A stretch of 64,000 nucleotides of DNA from the NCBI GenBank assembly GCA_905221605.1, contig CAJNDS010002268.1, forward strand, positions 724,232-788,231. The letters are read 5' to 3'. This document shows positions 9,561 to 19,688 of the stretch, piece after piece. Each line of letters starts with the position of its first letter. The stretch's first letter is position 1. The position numbers and the translations under genes are program-made. The notes under the pieces were generated by a model. The model did not search any database, had not been told where the DNA came from, and saw only the letters and a list, made by a program, of their open reading frames with translations. The stretch comes from Symbiodinium natans. Taxonomy: Eukaryota > Sar > Dinophyceae > Suessiales > Symbiodiniaceae.

Positions 9561-10355
9561 CATGGTTTCTGCAGGCCTCTTAGGGCAAAGCCCTTTTTGA
9601 CTTGGTGGTACAGACTTTTGCAAAAATCTGTCTGGCCAGCTGGCGGATGCGCTTGCTGCCTGTGCCTCGGCAACATGGCCGGCGGATGCGCTCGAACAAC
9701 ATGGCTGTCGGATGCGGTTTCGCCACACAGTGGCACTGCAGTCTATCGGTTGTGTTTGGTGGTTGCACCAGCCGGCGGATGCGCCGATCGGCCAGATTTT
9801 TCTTTTCGAGGGTAGCGCGGCGGATGCGCTTGCGCAATGCCTCGGCAACATGGCTGGCGGATGCGCCTCGACAACATGGCCATCGGATGTGCTGAGGCCA
9901 AATGCCTGGCCTTGCATTCCCTGAGTTGTGTTTGGTGGTTGCACCTGCCGGCGGATGCGCTGAGCTGTCAGACTTTTTCGAGCAGATGTTTTTGAAAGCT
10001 TCCGGCAGCTCCCACATCCCTTCGCCGCTGAAAAAGTTGGGCGTTCTGGAGACCTCATATGTGGGACACTAAGCAATATGCATGAGATGCTCTTGTTTTG
10101 TGGAAAATTTTTCCTCAAGCTAGATGCTGATGAGCCACCCGAACATCCATTTTGCCATTTTGCCGGAGCTGTATAATGTCCGGCAAAATACATTTTGGGG
10201 CACGCGTGGAGCTCGGGAGACAAGCTTTGCAGAGGGGTGTGGATGATTTGCTGCCTTGATGTTCTGCCTAAATCTGTCTATGCATGCTTCAGTCCTTTGC
10301 TGTCGAGCTCCAGCCTAGGCCGCCTTTTGGAAGAGCTGCGTGTTTTTTTTTGGCC
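9561..10355 (+). other. Internal spacer of the retroelement with CGGATGCG repeats
   Basis: Between the recombinase and Gag-like ORFs. The core GGCGGATGCGC recurs about six times with degenerate relatives (TCGGATGTGC, TCGGATGCGG). The segment TGTGTTTGGTGGTTGCACC occurs twice, near 9748 and 9927. Minus-strand open frames here only reflect the repeat. It could hold a promoter or an internal ribosome entry for the downstream ORFs, which is a guess. Confidence 0.6.
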
Positions 10356-11567
10356 ATGTCGAGTCTTCTGGACAGTGAAGCTCATTTTGAAAAGAGGGCC
10401 TCCGAAATCGGGATGAGTGGGGCCAGCTTGCAAGCTTTGCAGGCTCATGGGGTTGCAACCATGGGTAACATTGCACACATCATTGGGACTCCGGGCCAGC
10501 CCCTTGCAGATGCCGATGTTGAGGTTTGGATGAGATTGCATTTGCCCGCTGCGACCCTAGGTGATCAGGCCTCGCTCCGCCGCCTCATCTGGGAGGGAGG
10601 GGCATTGGCCACAGCTGAGCTCAAGGAGCAGTTAACCCACCCCGATAGTTCAGCCCAAAAGAAGGTTCCGGAAGCTGAACGCTCCCGGCGGATGGCGCAT
10701 CTGAGAGCTTCGTTGCCGGGTCTGGCTTTGGAAGGTCCCCTCGAGCCCTCTTTCAGCCTACTTGATAAAGCAGCTGCCATCGAGAGAGAAAATCAGCTTC
10801 GTTTTCTCAGCCCTGATGTTTGTGTCAGTCGGGCCTTCGAGGTCACGAATGCGCGACCCGACAAGAAGGTCCTCGAGCTTGATGATGCCAAAACGCTGTC
10901 TGTCTCCAGCCAGGCTGATGTGCCCGAGAGTCCGCCGTGCTCGGCCCTACAGCTGCAGGAAGCCCTTTTGAGGCGAGGCGTTGCTTTTGCTTTTGCACAG
11001 ATTGTATCCTTCACGTCCTATCAGAAGTATGTCACACTCCTCTTCCAGCATTTGGCCCGTGATCCGCCCCCTGATTACCAGAGGTGTTCGGTCAGTCAGT
11101 TAGCCAGGGCGGACCGTATGGTGTTTGAGCGTCTCATCGCTGCTGATGTCAAGCCCCGGCGCGATCCATCCGGCGTTTATGCCTTGGACACCAAGCTTTT
11201 GGAAGCTCTTGAAAGCTACCAGGTCAGCATGCTTTTGATGCCTTTGGCGGCTCAGCGTCCTGATCAGCGGGGGCTGAAGCGCCCAGCTGCTTCTGCGTCC
11301 TCGGGGCAATTCGGGCGTGCACGGCCTGGTTCCAAATGGGCCAAGGGCCGCGGCAGAGGGGTCCCTGCAGGCAAGGGCAAAGGTCGGATCCATGGGCCGG
11401 CCGTGCCCAAGGTGATCAGTGACTTGGGCGGGCATGCCAAGACTGACGATGGTAAGGAGCTTTGTTTCAACCACAACTTGGAAGGCTGCAAGAATCCGCA
11501 TTGTAAGCGCCTGCATGTTTGCGCCAAGTGCTTCAAGAGCACTCACACGATTCGGCAGTGCAATTGA
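10356..11567 (+). CDS. Gag-like protein with C-terminal zinc fingers
   Basis: The frame is open from 10284. I prefer ATG 10356 (MSSLLDSEAHFEKRA), since the upstream codons look like leader; this gives 403 aa. The body is helical and charged. Near the end is a basic Gly/Arg/Lys-rich stretch (GKGRIHGPAVPK and neighbours). The C terminus carries CFNHNLEGC, CKRLHVCAKC and a final H-x4-C, a CCCH-like finger merged with a zinc knuckle. This pattern matches the Gag-type nucleic-acid-binding end of DIRS/Ngaro elements. Expected role: packaging element RNA. The stop is 18 bp before the Pol ATG, in a different frame. Confidence 0.75.
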   Translation: MSSLLDSEAHFEKRASEIGMSGASLQALQAHGVATMGNIAHIIGTPGQPLADADVEVWMRLHLPAATLGDQASLRRLIWEGGALATAELKEQLTHPDSSAQKKVPEAERSRRMAHLRASLPGLALEGPLEPSFSLLDKAAAIERENQLRFLSPDVCVSRAFEVTNARPDKKVLELDDAKTLSVSSQADVPESPPCSALQLQEALLRRGVAFAFAQIVSFTSYQKYVTLLFQHLARDPPPDYQRCSVSQLARADRMVFERLIAADVKPRRDPSGVYALDTKLLEALESYQVSMLLMPLAAQRPDQRGLKRPAASASSGQFGRARPGSKWAKGRGRGVPAGKGKGRIHGPAVPKVISDLGGHAKTDDGKELCFNHNLEGCKNPHCKRLHVCAKCFKSTHTIRQCN

Positions 11568-11585
11568 GAGCTTGGGGCGTCGGGG

Positions 11586-14500
11586 GTGCTGCTGCCGCGC
11601 CCTCCGGCGCCGGGCACTGAACCACGTTTTTCCACTGGTGAGGTCGTCTCCTCACGCATTTCTCCGGACAATGCCGAATCTCTTGCAGCCTCCTTTCTCC
11701 AACAGGGGGTCACAGAAGCCGATGTCTGCGCTTTGGTGCCCTATCTCAAGTCCGAGCGTCCTGCTCGGGGACAAGGCATGCCATCCGAGTTTAGCTTTAC
11801 AACGGGCGCGTACGTCCATGGGTCTTTGGTTGGCCTGAGGAACCATGCATCCACTTTTCCAAATGTCACGCGCTGTCTGTGTGACCTAGTCAAGCGTCGA
11901 GCCCCAGAAATCGAATTCTCTTCGATAGCCCTTTTTAAGGATCTTTGCACCCCTCCTCACCGTGACCTGAATAACAGTTCAGGTTTTCCCTCCTGCCTCA
12001 TTCCTTGCTCCAGCTTCGAAGGAGGCGAGCTGTGGATTGAAGATGAAGAAGGCACAGTGGCGTGCCCCGACCCCGCTGTTGCTACCAAAGGTCGTCTCCT
12101 CAGCCTCACGGGACCCACGCTTTTCGACCCACATCTGCTTCATGCGACCGCTCCTTGGGTTGGATCCCGGGTGGTGATTGCGGCCTTTGTCATAGCGCGC
12201 TTTGAGCTGCTCACGGCTTCCGACAGGTCAGCCCTGCAAAGCTTAGGCTTCCGCTGCCCCGCCCTGTCTACCGGCGACAAGGCCGGTCCGGCCCCCCCGC
12301 GTCCGCTGCGCAGCAATTTCCCGGTGGTTTTTGAGATCTTCTCTGGTTCTGCTCGCATCACAACGGCTTTGCGTTCTTTTTGGCCGCACTGTTTCGGCGT
12401 GGATTCTAGGCCTTCGTCCGAGGCTCGTTCTCATACTTTGGTGGCAGACCTCAGTTCGCCAGCCGGGCAGGACTTGCTGTGGCATTGGTTGCGTTGCCCA
12501 TATCTCGTGGGGTTGTGGATTGCTCCACCGTGTGGGACGGCCAGTCTCGCACGTTGCATCCCGGTGTACGATGCTGCCGGTAACGTTGTACCGTCGCCGC
12601 CTCCCTTGCGCGACTCGGCCCACCCAGACGGCCTGCCAGGCCTTGAAGGCCTTCATGCTGTGCGAGTTTGCCAAGCGAATATCTTGTATTCCTTGGTTCA
12701 GGAGCTGTGTGCTTTCGCTGACCAGGCGCAGATCATGGTGGCAGTGGAGAATCCTCGCGGCAGCCTCTTCTGGTCTACTTCATCCTGGCGCCGAGCTCAG
12801 CCCTACTGTCCCTTTTGGACTTGCTTCCAGAACTGTGCTTTCAAGGGTCGCAGGCCCAAATGGACAGCCATCGCCCACAACCACCCCTCCTTCACCGCCC
12901 TCGCCCGTACTTGTCCTGGTGCCAGTTGCGCTTCGCAACATTTGCCCTGGGGGCTCACCCCGTCCCACGCCTGGTCCACTAGTGAGGAGTGCGCTTATCC
13001 GCCTTTTCTTGCTGTCTGCGTGGCGCGTTGCTTTGCCCGGGCCGTTGAGGTCGCGCCGCCTTCTGAGCCGTCCATTGCGGCCATCCGCGCCCGCACTGGG
13101 TTGCAGCCCAAAGCATCTTCTTATGCCCCCCTGGTGCCGGAACACAAGCAAGTTGTTGTCTTGCGCGGTCCCTCCGTTCTGCTCGACGAACTGCCTGTCG
13201 AGCCCATGGCCCGCTTGAAGAAGGAGTGGGCGCCTCCGCCTTCTGTTGCCCCGGCCGGGGCCCTGCCCACAGGCTCACAGCTTTTGCGGTCTACTCCTCT
13301 TACGGTTAATATGGGGTTGCCTGACACTGACCAAGTCACCACAGGTGCCGCTTTGCAGCCCGAAGTTCCCCCGCAAGGTACCACCGAGGTTGCTTGGGGC
13401 ATTCCCTTTGAACCACAAGAGTTTGTGAGAGCCGCCGTGGCCAAGGGGCATCCTCGTACTTTCAGCGCTTTGCTGCCAAGTGTTTTGGAAGAGGCCATTG
13501 ACTTCAATGCAAGCCATACCTTGGCTGAGACTGCAGAGGTCAGGACTGGTTGGTTTAAGCACTGGTTGAATAGGATGGGGGCTTTAAAGGAGGAGGAGGC
13601 GGCTCTGAAGGCATCGATGCCTCCAGAGCGAGCAAAGGTGCTGGAGGGGAAGAACCTCCTGCTATGGCAGGAAATGTTACGTGCCAGCGGTTATCCGGAT
13701 CTGGGAGTCGTAGATCTGATGAAGGAAGGTGTCGATCTTGCAGGCCAGGTGCCAGCTTCTGGGCTTTTTGGACCTTGTTTCAAACCTGCCAAGCTGTCCC
13801 CCGCTGGTCTAGCACAGCAGACTCCCGAAGTTCGCCGGAAGACTCTCGTTGCTGCATCCAAGCCATCTGAGCATGATGCCGTCATATGCCAGAAGACAGC
13901 TGAGGAATATGAGAAGGGCTGGGTTTCAGGTCCGCTGGACCCCAGCTCGTTGCCCTCAGATGCAGTGATCAACAGGCGCTTCGCCATTCTTCAGAAGGAT
14001 CGGCCCAGGGTGATTGACGACTGCAGCGCTTCCCTTCTGAATGATACAGTGCAGAAGACCGAATCTCCCCAGCCTCAGAGTGTGGACTTGATCGCAGCCA
14101 TGGTTCTGGCAGCACTTCAGCGTTTGCCAGGCAAGGCCATGGTCGGGAAGTGCCTGGACTTGAAAGCTGCCTACAGACAGGTTCCTGTTTCAGCCGCTGG
14201 CCTGATGTTTGCCTTTGTTGCATACTTCTGCCCTGCAGAGGCCAAATGTGTGGTGAGGCAGATGTATGCGCTTCCGTTTGGTGCCAGCAGGGCTGTGTAT
14301 GGGTACCTTAGGATAGCGTATAGCTTGTGGTGGTTAGCAGTTAAGAACCTTAAGCTCATGATGACGCACTTTTTCGACGACTTCGTCAACATCTGTAGAT
14401 CCGAGGAGCAGGTCCACGTGGAAAGAGTCCTGCATGGTTTCTTTGCTCTGCTTGGCTGGAAAGTTTCGGAGGACAAGGACCATGGGTTCCAGGAAGAATT

Positions 14501-15341
14501 TACGGCTCTGGGGATATGGGTTTCCTTCAGCAGATTCCTTCACTCCGAGGTCTTGTTCTTCAACACTCCCAGCCGGATACAGGAAGTTTCGGCCTATCTG
14601 AACTCGCTCCTGGAGGTTAGAACGTCCACCAAGAAGGAACTGGAACGGATCAGGGGACGCATGCTTTTTGCTGGTGGCCAGCTGTTTGGAAGGTTGGGCC
14701 GAACTTGTGTTAAAGCTCTGCAGCAGGCAGAAGCCGACCCTCAGTGTGTGATCACCGACGCCATGGCTTCAGCCATAACCTTGTTCATTGACCTCCTCAG
14801 AAATGGCCCGCCTAGGATGATCTCCAATCTTTCCGCACAACCCTGCTACATCTTCACAGATGCGGCCTTTGATAGGGCTGGTGGTTCTAGCCGTTGTGGG
14901 TTGGGGGGAGTCCTCATAGGACCTGACGGGATGCCTCGTAGGTTCTTCTCGGTAGAACTTCACGAGTCCTTCCAGCGAGCCTTAGGCGTTGATGAATCCA
15001 GTACGATTATCTTTGAAGCCGAACTTTGTGCCGTAGTTTTGGCCTATGTCCTCTGGAGAGATGACATTTGTTCGCGACCCATCGTTTGCTACATAGATAA
15101 TAACGCCACAAGGGACGTCCTCATCAGTGGTTCCGCCCGCAACCAGGTAGGTGCCAGGTTGGCTCGGCTTCTCCTTACGGTGGAGACCTTGGCCAAAACC
15201 TTCAGTTGGTTCGCACGAGTGCCCAGTCCGTCGAACTTAGCCGACGAGCCTTCCAGGACCCTCATGTCTACCTTTCAATTTGAAGGCGTGGTTTTGGAAG
15301 CAGATTCTTGCCAACAAACCTTGGAGATGATTCTTGCTTGA
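11586..15341 (+). CDS. Pol polyprotein: 2OG-Fe(II) oxygenase-like, C5-methyltransferase-like, reverse transcriptase, RNase H
   Basis: 1251 aa. Residues about 60-210 form a 2OG-Fe(II) dioxygenase-like unit: HRD (H125, D127), FEGGELWIED, distal H186 in FDPHLLHATAPW, and R195 for the co-substrate. About 243-490 resembles DNA cytosine-C5 methyltransferases: FEIFSGSARIT (motif I), GVDSRP, APPCGTAS with C316 (motif IV nucleophile), ENPRGS at 388-393 (motif VI). A linker follows, then reverse transcriptase at about 740-1010: DLKAAYRQ (D858), LPFGASR (896-902) and FFDD (929-932) in place of YxDD. RNase H lies at about 1085-1225 with D1092, E1144 or E1146, D1171 and D1220. All catalytic positions of RT and RNase H are present. 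Family knowledge makes RT/RH certain. The two N-terminal enzymes are assigned by motif and spacing only and might be non-catalytic. Confidence 0.9.
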   Translation: MLLPRPPAPGTEPRFSTGEVVSSRISPDNAESLAASFLQQGVTEADVCALVPYLKSERPARGQGMPSEFSFTTGAYVHGSLVGLRNHASTFPNVTRCLCDLVKRRAPEIEFSSIALFKDLCTPPHRDLNNSSGFPSCLIPCSSFEGGELWIEDEEGTVACPDPAVATKGRLLSLTGPTLFDPHLLHATAPWVGSRVVIAAFVIARFELLTASDRSALQSLGFRCPALSTGDKAGPAPPRPLRSNFPVVFEIFSGSARITTALRSFWPHCFGVDSRPSSEARSHTLVADLSSPAGQDLLWHWLRCPYLVGLWIAPPCGTASLARCIPVYDAAGNVVPSPPPLRDSAHPDGLPGLEGLHAVRVCQANILYSLVQELCAFADQAQIMVAVENPRGSLFWSTSSWRRAQPYCPFWTCFQNCAFKGRRPKWTAIAHNHPSFTALARTCPGASCASQHLPWGLTPSHAWSTSEECAYPPFLAVCVARCFARAVEVAPPSEPSIAAIRARTGLQPKASSYAPLVPEHKQVVVLRGPSVLLDELPVEPMARLKKEWAPPPSVAPAGALPTGSQLLRSTPLTVNMGLPDTDQVTTGAALQPEVPPQGTTEVAWGIPFEPQEFVRAAVAKGHPRTFSALLPSVLEEAIDFNASHTLAETAEVRTGWFKHWLNRMGALKEEEAALKASMPPERAKVLEGKNLLLWQEMLRASGYPDLGVVDLMKEGVDLAGQVPASGLFGPCFKPAKLSPAGLAQQTPEVRRKTLVAASKPSEHDAVICQKTAEEYEKGWVSGPLDPSSLPSDAVINRRFAILQKDRPRVIDDCSASLLNDTVQKTESPQPQSVDLIAAMVLAALQRLPGKAMVGKCLDLKAAYRQVPVSAAGLMFAFVAYFCPAEAKCVVRQMYALPFGASRAVYGYLRIAYSLWWLAVKNLKLMMTHFFDDFVNICRSEEQVHVERVLHGFFALLGWKVSEDKDHGFQEEFTALGIWVSFSRFLHSEVLFFNTPSRIQEVSAYLNSLLEVRTSTKKELERIRGRMLFAGGQLFGRLGRTCVKALQQAEADPQCVITDAMASAITLFIDLLRNGPPRMISNLSAQPCYIFTDAAFDRAGGSSRCGLGGVLIGPDGMPRRFFSVELHESFQRALGVDESSTIIFEAELCAVVLAYVLWRDDICSRPIVCYIDNNATRDVLISGSARNQVGARLARLLLTVETLAKTFSWFARVPSPSNLADEPSRTLMSTFQFEGVVLEADSCQQTLEMILA

Positions 15342-15393
15342 TTGCGGAGATCCCTTCTTGTCTTGGGGCGTTAGTTTGGGTTTCGGTTAAGTT

Positions 15394-15657
15394 GGGGATT
15401 GGTGCATGCTTCCCAGTGTTATGTCTTTGCCGCCAGCTGCAAAGGGGCCCGTGTGCCCAGCTTCACAGGTTGCCCAAGGTATAAGGTGAGGCTTTGTGTG
15501 CACCGACTCCCACAGTCTCCACGTGAGAGAAAGAAGAAGCGAGTGCAGTGCTTTTATGCATAGTGATGACATGCTTGGGGATCCTTTTGGGAGAGTCTTA
15601 TGCACTTCGAGTTTTGCTGTTTTCCCTTTTCCGGGTTTCTTTGGCTCCAGACTTTAA
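15394..15657 (+). repeat. Split direct repeat B1
   Basis: 264 bp, starting GGGGATTGGTGCATGCTTCC and ending GGCTCCAGACTTTAA. Identical by eye to B2 (16251-16514, offset 857). It lies just after the Pol stop and joins A2 without any gap. Confidence 0.92.
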
Positions 15658-15935
15658 GCTAACGGTCAACGGGTTGATAGTGCATTAAAGTCTGAGCCTA
15701 GAGAAAAACCCCTTTGTGTTTCTTTGCTAGCTCGCCTGAGCTTTGGGAAAAGGGAAAACTTTCCTTCATTGGCCTTTTGCACTCATTTTCCAGTCTCTGA
15801 CACCATTGCTTGCGCATGTTCACCGGTTCAAGTGCCTTGTGAACGATGAGCATCTGCAAGTTCTTGGAGCTGCAAAATGTTTTGCATCAAGCTTTGGACA
15901 CTAGACTCAAGCTTCTGCAATGTGTCAAAATTTCT
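15658..15935 (+). repeat. Split direct repeat A2
   Basis: 278-bp second copy of A1, beginning GCTAACGGTCAACGG exactly where B1 ends. Two substitutions from A1 are visible near its right end. The internal B1-A2 junction lets a circular cDNA intermediate be regenerated from a template that contains both. Confidence 0.92.
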
Positions 15936-16250
15936 CCCGCCCTGCCCACCCTGTGTCGGGTCGCCTGGCTTCCCTCTTGTGCTCGTCCTACCGAGTGTCT
16001 TGAGTAAGCCAGTTGGTCGCGGTTGTGACGGCCATGTTCCCACCTGCCCGCCCTTCCTCTGGCAAGCTTCACACGCGTGCTCGCCTCTGCGCGCCTTTCT
16101 CAGAATGTCCTGCGTTCGCTCATGTTCACCAACATTGGAGCGCCTACCGGCTTGTGCCTTGCGTTCGCTCATGTTTGCCATACACCGAGCTCTGACTGTT
16201 AACGATGCAAACTCTTGCAATGCTTGAGGGGATCAGCTTGTGCCTCCCAA
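15936..16250. other. Unique spacer between A2 and B2
   Basis: 315 bp, not repeated elsewhere in the window. Contains degenerate internal repeats of GCGTTCGCTCATGTT (near 16110 and 16160). An open frame across it is not convincing as a gene. Confidence 0.6.
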
Positions 16251-16514
16251 GGGGATTGGTGCATGCTTCCCAGTGTTATGTCTTTGCCGCCAGCTGCAAA
16301 GGGGCCCGTGTGCCCAGCTTCACAGGTTGCCCAAGGTATAAGGTGAGGCTTTGTGTGCACCGACTCCCACAGTCTCCACGTGAGAGAAAGAAGAAGCGAG
16401 TGCAGTGCTTTTATGCATAGTGATGACATGCTTGGGGATCCTTTTGGGAGAGTCTTATGCACTTCGAGTTTTGCTGTTTTCCCTTTTCCGGGTTTCTTTG
16501 GCTCCAGACTTTAA
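16251..16514 (+). repeat. Split direct repeat B2 and right end of the retroelement
   Basis: Second copy of B. The end reads CCAGACTTTAA and the flank continues TACATGAATAG. The hexamer GACTTT also lies directly left of A1 (6649-6654), which suggests the recombination core. Confidence 0.92.
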
Positions 16515-18850
16515 TACATGAATAGATAGTGAGTTCCGCACTCGTTTTTCGCAGGCGCAATGGAGTCGCTGGATGGCCTCACTTCTCAAGAAATTGCTTC
16601 AAAGCTTAGATTGGCATCTTACCACTTGATCAAGTGCAGTTATTCCGGAAGAAATGCACGCAGAATGATTTGCTTGCGTAAATAAATAATGAGTTCCACA
16701 CTCATTTGTCGCAAGCGTATGGGGGAAGTCACTCGATAGCCTTATTTTTTTCAAGACGATGTGTCAGAAAGCTATGTACTTCGTCACATTCTCGTCAAGT
16801 GTCGCAATGTTGTTGGCCATGTGCTTGGTCCTGGTAAGTTGCACGTGCAGCAGCACATCTAATCAATAACAAAATCGTTTTAGTCCTTGTCCAGCGGCCG
16901 TCGGGATTCAGATGCCCTACATGAGAAAGATCTCACGCAGATGCCATTGTGTTTGAAACTGAGACGCAGACACTTCGTGTGGTGTTTCTTCGCGCGTGAA
17001 GCTTGAGGAACATCAATGGAAGGCCTAAGTAAATCTCACATGTTAATTCATGAGCTATTCATGCGCGACAAGCACATAAGTCCGGCGCTCTAGGCACTGA
17101 GACGACTCAGTTGCCTCGAGCCTTAATAGTACAAAGTCTGACAGGCTATGCGTATCAACATTTCGAAATAAGTTATAATTGCTCAGTTAAGCGTCAGACT
17201 GCTTCAAAAACTCTGCCGGCGTCACGATGGTGGAAGACGTCCTGACAGCACATGTTTCTTAAAATCATAATATATCTAAGCAAGCGTGCTGAGTTCCATA
17301 CAAGTCTGTCCGCCAGCGAGGAATCCGCACTGCAGGATGGCCTCGTTAGTCAGTCATACATGCACTGATGATGATTGTAGCGTTTGACGCCAGGGAACTT
17401 TTCGAAGATTTGACTTCGGCCGTCAGATCGGCCTCGGCCCTTAGCAAATTCTTAGTGTTGGGTGAGTATACAGATACTTTAAATGTGGCCGTCAGGCACG
17501 AACCGCTCGCTGATGAATCTCATAAAAGCTTAGGCTTGTGCTCCTCTTCGTTCAACCATTGCATCTTGGACCAGCGCATAGTCAGGACCTGAAAGTCTTC
17601 AAGGCTTGATGAGAATGTGTATTGTGTTTTGCGTCAACAAGTCAGTTTTTCATCTGCTGAGGTAAGCACGGCCTGAAATATGCGAGGTAGAGAGGGTAAT
17701 TGCTGTTTGCTCAAAAGCCGAAACTCTGCGAAGAGAATGCGTTTAACTGATTGCAATGCCATTTTGTGTTGTCACGACGGCATGCTTTGAATCATAGGCT
17801 CAAGTAATACAATATCTTGACGATCCGCGTAAACGTCATGAATGATGCGGTCTGAGTACTACGCCACTAAATAATTCAACAATGAATAATTGATAACCGA
17901 CGCATGAAACCGCACCAAAAAACTCTGCGGGCGTCATGAAGACGGAGGACGTCCTGAAGTGTGCGTGTCTAAAAAGTACATCTAAGCGAGCGTGCTGAGC
18001 TCACTCTAAATCTCTATCTCACTGAGGAAACCGAGCTGCAAGATGGCATTGTTTGGTAGTTCTATATGCATTGATTATGACTGTAGCACTTTGTGCTAGG
18101 GAACTCTTCGAGGATGTTCTTTCTGTTCTGAGATTGGTGTTAACCATGAAAAAAAAATCAACGTTAGATGAGCTTGTTTATTTTGAATAATTGTCATCAC
18201 AGACTCAAGTCATATAACATAACGACCTAACGAACGATGCCTAGCTACGTGTTATAGAGACAATGTGTGATTAAAGAAGTATTGTAACCTTGGCTTGTCG
18301 CAGGAACACGTAACGTCACAGAACTACATGTCGTGTGCTTTGAAACGCGATTGAACAGTTATCGCAGTAGTGCGTTTGTTTAGTTGCTTATAAGTTCGTG
18401 TTGCAAGTAACACTTGCACACGCTATCAAAAAGCGCGGAGATGATTAATCGCATTAATAGGATTATTCTATACATTGACGAAATGTTAATAAAGATAAAG
18501 GCATGCAGTCTTAAGTTTAAACGACAACAGTTCAGCTTGTTGTACATTATTCTTGATCGCTACGTGTGATAGCTTAGAGTGTAAGGTGGTGAGGTGGGAA
18601 CCCGGCATGGGATTGAGCTGGAATTTTAATAGGGTGTAAGGCAATATAAGGTGGATGGCCTGTGGCGAGACATTTATTTCGTGATCTAGGAAGCGCTTTG
18701 GTTTCATTTGATCAGATGAAGGACAGCCGCATTATTTTAGGGTTCTTATGAGGATATTCATAATTTAAATGAAGCCGAAGACTCCTTGCGCAGATCTGAA
18801 TGTTCTCGGTCTGTCCTCGCAACACACGTAGCACTACATGCTTTAGAAGG
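16515..18850. repeat. AT-rich region with diverged direct repeats
   Basis: No convincing gene. A roughly 230-bp segment at 17185-17420 recurs, diverged, at 17905-18130 (shared: AAACTCTGC, GCGTCA, GACGTCCTGA, CATCTAAGC or ATCTAAGC, GCGTGCTGAG, AGGGAACT). Shorter relatives with GAGTTCC-CACTC-TCGCA lie at 16530 and 16690. This looks like old tandem duplication, perhaps of exon-intron units, now decayed. The retroelement sits at its left edge. Confidence 0.5.
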
Positions 18851-18941
18851 TTACAGAAACACATGCTGCGCTAGGCCGCTGCTACGCGAATCCTTAATAG
18901 CATAACGAATTCTGATTTTTGGTACCTCAGACAGCTGGATC

Positions 18942-19688
18942 TCAAGCGGCCGCTTTCTTAGCTGGCACTTTACGAATTCTCCATTCGCAGTCTGCGTTGT
19001 GCTTGCTGCTTGCACGCTCCATGCCACGTAGCAACTGATCGCAAGCAAAGCAAAATCGTGGGTTTTCCTTTGGGAAACCAGGGTAGAACTCTCCAGCCTC
19101 GTTAGCCTTTCGGTTCTTGCTGGGCGCCTTGGGCGCTGCAGGTCCGGCACTCTTGGCTGCAGGTGAAACAAAGCCTTTCCTTTTAGGAGGCGGCGGTGGT
19201 GATACGGGCCCCTTTCCCTGAGGGATGGACGATGGTGCTGCAAGCCCTTTTCCCTTAGGGACGGGCGCTGGCGCTTTTGCCTTATCCTTACGAGAAGGCG
19301 CGTCTTTGTCCAGGCTGTGTTCGGACTCAGACGCAGAACCAGACGAGGATGACGAGGTTAACGCAGAAACCGAGGATACTTCCGAAAGCTCGCCTTCGTA
19401 GCCTGCGTCCCGCAGCTTTTGGTTGGCAGAGCTGACTTTCTTGCGAGACTTCTTGATGTTCCTCGTTCTTGTTTTCCAAATGGCTTTTAGTTCAGCCTTT
19501 TGGGCTCGCGTGTGAGCAATGGCCCTCAGACGTCGCTGCACCAGCACGTCTATGTTTGCCTTCACCATGCTGCACGACTGGAGAACTCGTATCCTGTCTG
19601 TAAACCTTGAGTAAAAGCTGCGACATGTATTTGCCTTACACAAATCTCTTGAGTTCGCTTCTTGTCTTGCATTTACTTCTGCCGGCAC
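18942..19688 (-). CDS. Hypothetical Lys/Pro-rich protein with C-terminal Cys/His cluster
   Basis: 248-aa minus-strand frame. A basic helical N-terminal half (RRLRAIAHTRAQKAELKAIW) is followed by a Ser-rich acidic tract and a Pro/Lys/Gly segment with three similar units around PKGKG, PQGKG and PKRKG. The end holds CFACDQLL and, 13 residues after it, H-x4-C, a possible small zinc site. It could be a nucleic-acid- or chromatin-binding protein, but no family is recognised. The composition is unlike the AT-rich surroundings, which supports real coding. Confidence 0.5.
   Translation of the reverse strand: MPAEVNARQEANSRDLCKANTCRSFYSRFTDRIRVLQSCSMVKANIDVLVQRRLRAIAHTRAQKAELKAIWKTRTRNIKKSRKKVSSANQKLRDAGYEGELSEVSSVSALTSSSSSGSASESEHSLDKDAPSRKDKAKAPAPVPKGKGLAAPSSIPQGKGPVSPPPPPKRKGFVSPAAKSAGPAAPKAPSKNRKANEAGEFYPGFPKENPRFCFACDQLLRGMERASSKHNADCEWRIRKVPAKKAAA

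Larger units (their letters stand above)
6657..16514 (+). mobile_element. DIRS/PAT-like tyrosine-recombinase retroelement with split direct repeats
   Basis: A 9,858-bp element defined by two pairs of direct repeats in the order A1, ORFs, B1, A2, spacer, B2. A1 and A2 (278 bp each) differ at two positions as read by eye. B1 and B2 (264 bp each) look identical. B1 and A2 abut exactly at 15657/15658. This split-direct-repeat layout is known for the PAT/Ngaro branch of tyrosine-recombinase retrotransposons. These integrate by a recombinase, not an integrase, and make no target-site duplication; I see none. The four plus-strand ORFs are open and keep nearly all key residues, so the copy appears young. 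The order recombinase, Gag-like, Pol differs from the usual Gag-first order, as does the presence of two extra enzyme domains in Pol. Confidence 0.9.

Noticed and set aside
9602-10017. Open frames on both strands in the retroelement spacer
   Set aside because: They follow the GGCGGATGCGC repeats and lack any motif; the ORFs on either side account for the element proteins.
15877-16227. 116-codon frame across A2 and the A2-B2 spacer
   Set aside because: Starts inside the repeat and has no recognisable domain; it overlaps the untranslated end of the element.
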